Of a stretch of DNA of 64,000 nt, positions 33,822 through 39,829 are shown piece after piece; within the stretch, counting starts at the first letter, position 1; every line of letters begins with the position of its first letter. Origin of the DNA: CAWCUU01 sp963798855 (GTDB taxonomy: Bacteria; Gemmatimonadota; Gemmatimonadetes; Longimicrobiales; RSA9); contig CAWCUU010000002.1 in the NCBI GenBank assembly GCA_963798855.1, positions 1,054,001-1,118,000 of the forward strand, given 5' to 3'. The notes under the pieces are model-generated. The model had not been told where the DNA came from. It made no database searches and saw only the letters and a list, made by a program, of their open reading frames with translations. A program made the position numbers and the translations under genes.

Positions 33822-33953
33822 ATGTCGGCGCGCATGAGGCAGGTAGCGGAAGCGGTGGGCGGTGTCGTCTTCGTGCTTGGAGTATGCACGGTGGTTCCGG
33901 TGATGTTGTTCGTTCCGGTGCTCCTGGCGGTCTACCCCTCACTGACGGTCTGA
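33822..33953 (+). CDS. 43-residue putative membrane peptide upstream of the ECF sigma gene
   Basis: ATG 33822 is preceded by GGGAGG (33811-33816) at 5 bases, and 43 codons run to TGA 33951-33953, only 4 bases before the sigma-factor ATG. The peptide begins MSARMRQVAEAVGG and then forms one hydrophobic helix of about 22 residues (VVFVLGVCTVVPVML and on) ending in YPSLTV. Good ribosome binding site, tight spacing and a plausible single-pass membrane segment support a real gene, possibly an accessory or coupling peptide of the sigma/anti-sigma unit. No homologue is known to me. Confidence 0.5.
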   Translation: MSARMRQVAEAVGGVVFVLGVCTVVPVMLFVPVLLAVYPSLTV

Positions 33954-33957
33954 GGGG

Positions 33958-34500
33958 ATGGCGCTCGAGCTCGAGCAGCGATCAGACCCGATCGGGAAGT
34001 GGATCGAGCGGTACGGGCAGGAGCTGCGACGGCACGTGCAACGGCTGCTGGGGGAAGCGGCCGATGTGGATGATGTCCTCCAGGAGGTCTGGTTGTCGGC
34101 GACGCGCCGTACTCCGGAGGATGGCCCCGGCTCCAACGTGAGGGCGTGGTTCTATCGCGTCGCGACGAACGCTGCGCTGGACGAGCTGGCACGTCGCCGA
34201 CGGCGAGACGCGGTCGCGCGTCTGGGCCAGCCGGTGGCGATCGGCGAGCAGGAGACGACCGGCGTTACGTCGCCGGGCCTCGGGGAGCGCGCGGAGCGGC
34301 GGATCCGGGACGAATGCGCGCGACTCCCGCGCAAGCAGCGCGAAGCGGTCTGGCTGCGCCTGGTCGAAGGGCTCGACTACGAAGATGTGGCCCGGAGGAT
34401 CGACAGCACCGTGGACGCCGCCCGCGCGAACGTGTACCAGGGATCCAGACGGCTGAGGCAAAGGCTGGCGTCGCTGTGGGAAAGTGAGAGCGTGACATGA
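33958..34500 (+). CDS. ECF-type sigma factor paired with an anti-sigma/alkyltransferase fusion
   Basis: A 180-residue ECF sigma factor: region 2 with EAADVDDVLQEVWLSATRR near 33 and NVRAWFYRVATNAALDELARRR near 60, region 4 with LPRKQREAVWLRLVEGLDYEDVARRI near 120 and AARANVYQGSRRLRQRL near 153. The ATG at 33958 abuts a GAGGGG, so translation may be coupled to the small ORF just upstream. Its stop overlaps by ATGA the next gene, which starts with an anti-sigma zinc finger. The context therefore predicts a sigma factor held by an alkylation-repair protein. Confidence 0.9.
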   Translation: MALELEQRSDPIGKWIERYGQELRRHVQRLLGEAADVDDVLQEVWLSATRRTPEDGPGSNVRAWFYRVATNAALDELARRRRRDAVARLGQPVAIGEQETTGVTSPGLGERAERRIRDECARLPRKQREAVWLRLVEGLDYEDVARRIDSTVDAARANVYQGSRRLRQRLASLWESESVT

Positions 34501-35186
34501 GCCCGAGAGACTGCCCCGTGACAGAAGAGAGAATCGAAGCCTTCGTTCTCGGCGAGGTCAATGCGGAGGAGGCGCAGAGCCTGTCGCTGCATCTCGTGGA
34601 ATGCGAGAGTTGCCGCGCGACCGCCGTGGACTACGCGGGTTTGCGACGCGCGCTGTCGGAGCTGAGGCCGGAGGACGCGGTGAGGTGGCACGCATTCGCC
34701 ACGCCGTTCGGCGAGCTGCGGGTCGCCGCGACCGCGGTCGGCGTCTGCCGGGTATCGTGGACGCACGCGGATACGGAAGAGTTCATGGGCGAGCTCGGAG
34801 AGCGATTCCCGGGTCGGCCGCTGGTCTCCGATCCCGAGGCGCTCGCCGAGGCCGAACGGCAGCTGCACGAGTACTTCGCGGGCGAGCGTGCGCACTTCGA
34901 CCTGCCGCTGGATCTCGGACCGGCGACGGATTTCGAGCGCCGGGTGCTCGAGTCGGTGAGCCGGGTGCCGTTCGGCGGAGTCGTTCCGTACGCGGAGTTG
35001 GCCCGTCGGGTCGGTCGGCCCAGGGCCGCGCGCGCGGTCGGCAACGCGGTCGGCCGCAATCCGGTGCCCATCGTGATCCCCTGCCACAGGGTCGTCCGCA
35101 GCGACGGATCGACGGGCGGCTATTCCGGTGGCGGACCGGAGTTCAAGCGTCGGCTTCTCGCGTTGGAGGGCGGCGCGGCGGCGTGA
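34497..35186 (+). CDS. Fusion: anti-sigma zinc finger (zf-HC2) + O6-alkylguanine-DNA alkyltransferase
   Basis: A 229-residue protein. Residues 1-45 are an anti-sigma zinc finger (C6; HLVECESC with H32, C36, C39, the H-x3-C-x2-C signature). Residues 64-226 are a complete methylated-DNA-protein cysteine methyltransferase: ATPFGELRVAAT near 68, FERRVLESVSRVPFGGVVPYAELARRVG near 146, RAARAVGNAVGRNP near 176 (Arg finger and Asn hinge) and the acceptor cysteine in VIPCHRVV (C196), then GYSGG. There is no membrane segment, so it acts in the cytosol. Start and upstream sigma stop overlap by ATGA. Expected activity is irreversible transfer of alkyl groups from guanine O6 to C196. The fusion suggests that alkylation or DNA engagement frees the sigma factor; this regulatory role is inference. 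Confidence 0.88.
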   Translation: MSPRDCPVTEERIEAFVLGEVNAEEAQSLSLHLVECESCRATAVDYAGLRRALSELRPEDAVRWHAFATPFGELRVAATAVGVCRVSWTHADTEEFMGELGERFPGRPLVSDPEALAEAERQLHEYFAGERAHFDLPLDLGPATDFERRVLESVSRVPFGGVVPYAELARRVGRPRAARAVGNAVGRNPVPIVIPCHRVVRSDGSTGGYSGGGPEFKRRLLALEGGAAA

Positions 35187-35211
35187 GCAGGCGCGCCAGC
35201 CCGTGAGCGGC

Positions 35212-35469
35212 TCAGGGAGCGAGCGGCCAGACAGCCAGTCGCTTCAGCGCCTGCACGCGGTCGCCGTTTCCGAGGCGTGCTCGCCGGAGCGCCGATTCGA
35301 GCCACTCAATGGTCTGGTCGTAGGTGAGGCGGTCGACGGGATACGGATGACCATCCTTGCCGCCGTGCGCGAAGCTGAACCGGGCCGGGCGCTGGAAAAG
35401 CCACGTCGGTGCGCGGCCGCCATGCAGCGGCAGGTCAGCGGTGCCGGTTCGACGTCCGGAGCGTGACAT
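35212..35469 (-). pseudogene. Internally deleted DUF763 protein remnant
   Basis: An 85-codon frame. Its first part, RTGTADLPLHGGRAPTWLFQR, is the N-terminus of the DUF763 family, and it runs straight into PARFSFAHGGKDGHPYPVDR and a helical end that in full-length members lies close to the C-terminus of a protein of about 370-420 residues. About 290 residues in between are missing, yet the frame is kept. I read it as a deletion remnant; a working short protein cannot be excluded. Identification rests on remembered family sequence, not on a search. Confidence 0.65.
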
Positions 35470-35498
35470 ACGGATGCGCTCGCGCGATCGGGGCGGCG

Positions 35499-36680
35499 TT
35501 ATCCGGCCGATGCGCCGTCGCCGGTCGCGAACACGTGGACGGTCGCCGCGCCGCCGGTGGCCGCGCGGTACGCGGCGGGGACCTCCCGTGCGAAGGCATC
35601 CACCGCGCCGGCTTCCACGAGCGACAGGGTGCAGCCGCCGAAGCCGGCGCCGATGAGGCGGCTGCCGTAGACGCCCGGCCTTACGCGCTCTATCTCGGCG
35701 AGCGCGTCCAGCTCGGGCATGGATACCTGATAGAGCGTGGAGAGGCTGGCGTGGGACGCATTCATGAGGATACCGACGCGAGCGACATCGCCGGCGGCCA
35801 GCGCCAGCGCCGCCTCGTACGTCCGCGCGATCTCGTCCACCACGTGCCTGGCCCTGCGACGGACGGACTCCGGCAGTGACGGCTCGGCCTCGGTGAGCTC
35901 GTCCGCATCAATGTCGCGCAGCGACGCGATCCCGAGCAGTGCGCAGGCGTCGCGGCATTCCTTGACGCGCCGGTTGTAGGCGGAGTCCCGGATCGCCCGC
36001 CGCACGCCGCTGTCCGTCGCCACGAGACGCACGTCCGCCGGCAGCGGAACCTGGCGGTAGTCGAGCGAGCGGCAGTCGAGAAAGATACAGTGCTCTTGAC
36101 GGCCCAGCGCCGCGACGAACTGGTCCATGATGCCGCAGTTGACGCCCGCCCAGAGCGTCTCCGCCCGATGCCCGATCAGCGCCATCTCCACGCGCGGCAG
36201 CGTGGCTCCGGCGAGCGTCAGCAGCCCCGCCGTCACCGAGAGCTCCAGCGCCGCCGAAGAGGCCAGACCCGCCCCGCGCGGTATGTCCCCGGCGATGACG
36301 AGCTCGGCGCCTGGAAGCCGGACACCGCGCTCGAGCAGAAGCGCCACCACCCCTCGCACGAACGCTCGCCAGCCGAGACCGCGACTGCTGCCGGTCATCG
36401 TGTGCAGCGTGTCCAGGGAGAAGCGGTCCGACTGCCTGAGATCGGCCGCCACGACCAACACCTCGCGGTCCGCGCGACCCCGAAGCGCGGCCGCGACGTC
36501 CCGGTCGATCGCGGCGGGGAGCACCAGACCGTCGTTGTAGTCCACGTGCTCGCCGATCAGGTTCACCCGACCCGGCGCGCGCGCATTCACATCCGGCATG
36601 GCGCCGTAGACCTCCCGGAACACGCGCTGGGCACGACGTCGTGCAGGCTGCTCGCCTTGGGATGTGCCAGGGGTCACCAT
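35499..36680 (-). CDS. galK: Galactokinase
   Basis: A 393-residue GHMP kinase phosphorylating galactose at C1 in the Leloir pathway. It shows the galactokinase signature ARAPGRVNLIGEHVDYNDGLVLP near 33, the ATP loop GDIPRGAGLASSAALE near 130, GIMDQFVAALG near 184 (catalytic Asp) and the C-terminal GAGFGGCTLSL near 348. Length is normal. The start is a GTG/ATG choice near 36680 with no strong ribosome binding site. No galT, galE or sugar transporter genes flank it here, so it is isolated from its pathway. Confidence 0.93.
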   Translation of the reverse strand: MVTPGTSQGEQPARRRAQRVFREVYGAMPDVNARAPGRVNLIGEHVDYNDGLVLPAAIDRDVAAALRGRADREVLVVAADLRQSDRFSLDTLHTMTGSSRGLGWRAFVRGVVALLLERGVRLPGAELVIAGDIPRGAGLASSAALELSVTAGLLTLAGATLPRVEMALIGHRAETLWAGVNCGIMDQFVAALGRQEHCIFLDCRSLDYRQVPLPADVRLVATDSGVRRAIRDSAYNRRVKECRDACALLGIASLRDIDADELTEAEPSLPESVRRRARHVVDEIARTYEAALALAAGDVARVGILMNASHASLSTLYQVSMPELDALAEIERVRPGVYGSRLIGAGFGGCTLSLVEAGAVDAFAREVPAAYRAATGGAATVHVFATGDGASAG

Positions 36681-36850
36681 GGGCCAACCGTACGAAACCG
36701 CGGGGGTGGTCGCAACTCGGACGTCCGGCTCGCCGGTGGCCCGGCCGGGTTGCGGAGACGTTGCCGCTCGTTCAGCTTCGCGACATGCGTGTGAAGGGGG
36801 ACATCACCGTCACGTTCCAGCGAGACGCGGCCGTTCCGCAGCGGTTCCGA

Positions 36851-37816
36851 TCAGAACTGGATCGTCGCCTCCAGACCGCAATACTTCTCCTCGCTGAGGA
36901 AGAACTCCCCCATGGGTGAGGGGCCGCTGTAGCAGCGTGCGAGCAGCCGCCCCACGTGGCTGCCGCCGCGTCGCTCCAGGCCGGCGACGATGGCGTACTG
37001 CCCGCGCCAGTCGGAGCGGTCGGCCGCCTGGAAGTCGAAGCCCGCGACGAGCCCTGCGTCGCCGTCCGCCCACGGGAACCAGCCCGTCTCCGCGCCCGCC
37101 TGGAGCGCACCGGCCTCGGTGAAGATACGGGGCTCGTACTGCGCTCCACCGCTCGGCGGCGTGGTCTGAACGTAGGTGTAGGAGTTGTTGCGCACGACGA
37201 CCGTGCCGCCGCCGTAGACGCGAGAGCCCCGTCGGGGAGACCAGCCCACGACGCCGTCGAGTCCCTCCCAGCTATACTCGATGCGCGCCGCGCCCTGCTC
37301 CTGCGCCTCGTCACCCATGTGCGAGCTGTGGTGCAGCAGCCTGAAGCGTGCGGAGATGGGGCCGGATGCGACCGTGACCGGCAGGCCAACGAACCAGTCG
37401 TCTGCGAGCTCATCGCGGCTGGGCTGCTCGAGCCGGAAGCGGGAGAACACGCCGGCCGTGATGCCGAGATCGATGCCGCCGTCGGCCCAGCGATCCAGCC
37501 GGATGATGGAGCGGGAGAAGCCGAGGCCGACTGCGCCCTCGACATCGCGGCTTCCGCTTGCGCCGGCGAGCTCGAACGGCGGCCGCTCCGCCGGCGAGGC
37601 GGTGTTCTCGAGGACGTCGGTCGCGATGAGTGCTGCCGTATTGCGTGGCTGGCTCGGGTCCGCGATCAGCGCGGGAAACCATTCGATCGACGGAAGCCAG
37701 CTGCCCACGGCTGCAGTGTCCACGCTCTGGGCCGCGGCAACACGGGGCAGCCACGCCAGCGCCAGGAGCGCCGCCATGCGCCGGGCGCAGTTCCCACCGC
37801 GGGGAAATCGCGTCAT
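36851..37816 (-). CDS. DUF1207 outer-membrane protein
   Basis: About 321 residues. A signal peptide (MAALLALAWLPRVAAAQ) is followed by the DUF1207 opening WLPSIEWFPALIADPSQPR. The remainder alternates polar and aromatic strands (VYGGGTVVVRNNSYTYV, GFDFQAADRSDWRGQYAIVAGLERR) and ends in an aromatic C-terminal residue (ATIQF), as outer-membrane barrels do. The start at 37816 is chosen because GGAGG lies five bases upstream; a further ATG at 37834 is in frame. Function in the family is unknown. An intrinsic terminator of the upstream gene lies at 37887-37920. Confidence 0.8.
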   Translation of the reverse strand: MTRFPRGGNCARRMAALLALAWLPRVAAAQSVDTAAVGSWLPSIEWFPALIADPSQPRNTAALIATDVLENTASPAERPPFELAGASGSRDVEGAVGLGFSRSIIRLDRWADGGIDLGITAGVFSRFRLEQPSRDELADDWFVGLPVTVASGPISARFRLLHHSSHMGDEAQEQGAARIEYSWEGLDGVVGWSPRRGSRVYGGGTVVVRNNSYTYVQTTPPSGGAQYEPRIFTEAGALQAGAETGWFPWADGDAGLVAGFDFQAADRSDWRGQYAIVAGLERRGGSHVGRLLARCYSGPSPMGEFFLSEEKYCGLEATIQF

Positions 37817-37886
37817 TGCGTCCTCCGAATGCATGCCGTTGGCGCCGCCGCGACGGATCGGGTAAGCTCTGCGGTCGGCGGGGGAA

Positions 37887-37920
37887 AAGCGAACCGCCCC
37901 GGCATTGAGCTCGGGGCGGT
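37887..37920 (-). terminator. Intrinsic terminator after the 63-codon gene
   Basis: ACCGCCCCG (37893-37901) and CGGGGCGGT (37912-37920) form a 9-bp stem with a 10-base loop. On the minus strand it is followed by TTCGCTTTTCCC, a weak T-tract. It lies between the stop at 37942 and the DUF1207 start at 37816. Confidence 0.7.
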
Positions 37921-37941
37921 CGGCCTTCGAGGGGTAGTCCT

Positions 37942-38133
37942 CTAGTCGCGGTTGGTCCAGCCGCCTTCGGCGAGCAGCTCCTTGAGTCGGCCGGGCCGCT
38001 TGCTGAGAGTGGTCTTCACGATCGATCGCGCGTAGGTAATGCGGTCGTCGTCGGGCAGCTTGTCCACGATCGCGATCGGCGCCCCGTAGCGCAGCAACAG
38101 GCGCTTGGCGTCCCGGGCCACACTATCATCCAT
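37942..38133 (-). CDS. Small hypothetical protein (63 residues)
   Basis: ATG 38133 has AGGAGG six bases upstream; the frame is open further to 38283, but that part looks non-coding. The protein is charged and helical: DAKRLLLRYGAPIAIVDKLPDDDRITYARSIVKTTL and KRPGRLKELLAEGGW. There is no signal peptide or membrane segment. I do not recognise the family. It is followed by a terminator-like hairpin, so it may be a single-gene unit. Confidence 0.6.
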   Translation of the reverse strand: MDDSVARDAKRLLLRYGAPIAIVDKLPDDDRITYARSIVKTTLSKRPGRLKELLAEGGWTNRD

Positions 38134-38272
38134 CGAGGCTCCTCCTGTCGGGGTAATAGACCCATAAGTATAGGCGAGGCGGGGCCGGCGAGCAACGGCT
38201 GATGGCGTTGCGGTGCGGGTCGTGCAGAGTCGACGAGCCGAAGGGCTGCGGCTTCCATCTTCACGGGGATCG

Positions 38273-39310
38273 ATGCGTCGCACTCTCTACCGGAACCGCC
38301 GCCGTGTGAGATTGGGAATGCGCGGTGGGCTGACCGTCGTCATCATCGTGCTCGCCGTCGCGGGGGTCGGGCTGTTGAACCGCAACGCGGGAGGGGACGA
38401 GGCGGCGGATCTCGCCGTGCACGTGGCCGAGCGCCGCGTCGCGCCGAGCGCGCTGCTCGCGACGCTCGCGCGATCGCACCGACTCGTGATGCTGGCCGAC
38501 ATCCACACATCGGCGGCCACGAAGCGGGTGGCCGCGGAGGCGATCGCCGCTCTCGCCCGCTCCTCGGGACTCGATGCGGTCGTCCTCGAGGTAGCGTCCG
38601 ATCTGCAGCCGGTGATCGATCAGTATCTGAATACGACGCCCGAAGATGCATCGCTGCTGCTTGCGAATCCTCGCACGCTGAACCTGAAGTGGGGCGCCCC
38701 GGGCGCGTATCTGGCGCTGTATCATCAGGTATGGCAGCTCAACGACCAGCGCGGCGCGGCGAGGCGAATCCGCATCCTGGCGGTGGATCTGCCTGGATGG
38801 CCGCCCACCGGAGCGCTGTCGCCGCGGCAGTCGGCCGATCTTTACGCGCGACGGGACGCCCACATGGTCGCCGTGCTCGACAGCACGCTGCTCGGACCGT
38901 CCCCGCGGGCCCGCGCTCTGCTGTTCCTCGACGGCTACCACGCGTTGAAGGATGTGCGGGGGGAGTTGCGCGTGGGCGGCGGCGAGCGCATCCCCGTCGT
39001 GTGGCTCGCGGCGAGACTGCAGCGGCGCTACGGCGGCGAAGTCGCGAGCGCGCTCGTGGATGCGGGGACCCGTCCGGGCGCGGCACTGGAAAGCGTGGCC
39101 GCGTACACGGGCACGCGGGCGTTCACGATGATCCAGACCCGGTTGGGGCGAACGGACGCCTTCGCGGTACCGCTCGATCGTTCGTTCGCGTTTCTGCGCG
39201 ATCCGATCCGCACTCGCGCGAGCGCGGGGCTCAGCCTCGAGATCGTGCCGGAAGACTATTCGCTCGCCGATGTCGCGGACGGATACATCTTTCTGCCCGG
39301 AGGAAACTAG
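38273..39310 (+). CDS. Membrane-anchored ChaN/EreA-like protein
   Basis: About 345 residues. A basic N-terminus and one hydrophobic segment (GGLTVVIIVLAVAGVGLL, residues 18-36) anchor it to the membrane with the bulk outside. The region LLATLARSHRLVMLADIHTSAATKRVAAEAI near 65 and DAVVLEVASDLQPVIDQYL near 103 recalls the Erythromycin-esterase/ChaN/TraB-like fold, and FLDGYHALKDVRGEL near 222 supplies another conserved-looking His. Family assignment is weak and the role is unknown. The start at ATG 38273 has GGGGA just upstream. The next gene starts 4 bases after the stop. Confidence 0.5.
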   Translation: MRRTLYRNRRRVRLGMRGGLTVVIIVLAVAGVGLLNRNAGGDEAADLAVHVAERRVAPSALLATLARSHRLVMLADIHTSAATKRVAAEAIAALARSSGLDAVVLEVASDLQPVIDQYLNTTPEDASLLLANPRTLNLKWGAPGAYLALYHQVWQLNDQRGAARRIRILAVDLPGWPPTGALSPRQSADLYARRDAHMVAVLDSTLLGPSPRARALLFLDGYHALKDVRGELRVGGGERIPVVWLAARLQRRYGGEVASALVDAGTRPGAALESVAAYTGTRAFTMIQTRLGRTDAFAVPLDRSFAFLRDPIRTRASAGLSLEIVPEDYSLADVADGYIFLPGGN

Positions 39311-39313
39311 ACC

Positions 39314-39529
39314 ATGTCGAGCGTGAAGGTGTGCGTGGCAGGGCTCGATTCGCGCGACAATGAGACGCGCCTCGAGCGGGCGCTTTGTGGACTGGTCAGC
39401 GTCTACGGCGCGGTCGCCAACCGGCAGGACGCATGTGTCGTCGTGGAGTACGAGGACGATGAGCTGGCGCCGGATGAGATCCTGGACGTCATCCGGCGCG
39501 AGGGCTTCAGCCCCGAGCTGGTCGGCTGA
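39314..39529 (+). CDS. Small HMA-fold-like protein without the metal-binding cysteines
   Basis: A 71-residue protein with the beta-alpha-beta-beta-alpha-beta pattern of heavy-metal-associated domains: VKVCVAGLDSRDNETRLERALCGL, YGAVANRQDACVVVEYEDDELAPDEILDVIRREGF. The C-x-x-C loop is replaced by DSRDNE, so it is unlikely to carry copper. It begins 4 bases after the ChaN-like gene, with GGAGG about ten bases upstream, and is convergent with the copper operon. It could be a degenerate paralogue of the copper chaperone. Confidence 0.6.
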   Translation: MSSVKVCVAGLDSRDNETRLERALCGLVSVYGAVANRQDACVVVEYEDDELAPDEILDVIRREGFSPELVG

Positions 39530-39576
39530 GGGCGCGCAGGCGTGGCAAGTCGAGGGATCGGACCGGAGAATCGGGG

Positions 39577-39789
39577 TCAGGCGGCCCGCGCGCCGTAGCC
39601 TTCCTCTTCCACGGCACGCATGAGCGCGTCGACGGTCGCGCGCGCCTCATCGTACTCGACGACCGCGCGGCCTCCGTCCAGGTCCACGCTCGCTCGCTCG
39701 ACGCCGTCCACCCCCTCCAGAGCGCTCGTGACGGCGTGGACGCAGTGCTGGCAGCTCATTCCCTCGACCTTCAAGGTGACCGTGCTCAT
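39577..39789 (-). CDS. copZ: Copper chaperone, CopZ-like HMA protein
   Basis: A 70-residue heavy-metal-associated domain protein with KVEGMSCQHCVHAV (the M-x-C-x-x-C copper loop) near residue 8. ATG 39789 has AGGAG seven bases upstream. It carries Cu(I) to the CopA ATPase encoded just upstream. It is the last gene of csoR-copA-copZ, 40 bases after the copA stop. Confidence 0.9.
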   Translation of the reverse strand: MSTVTLKVEGMSCQHCVHAVTSALEGVDGVERASVDLDGGRAVVEYDEARATVDALMRAVEEEGYGARAA

Positions 39790-39829
39790 TGGAGGCTCCT
39801 GCCGTTGAAATGTCATTCGTGCGACCCGT

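Noticed and set aside
34152..34334. Small ORFs opposite the sigma/anti-sigma-Ogt cassette as antitoxin-like genes
   Set aside because: They are antisense shadows without ribosome binding sites or plausible composition.
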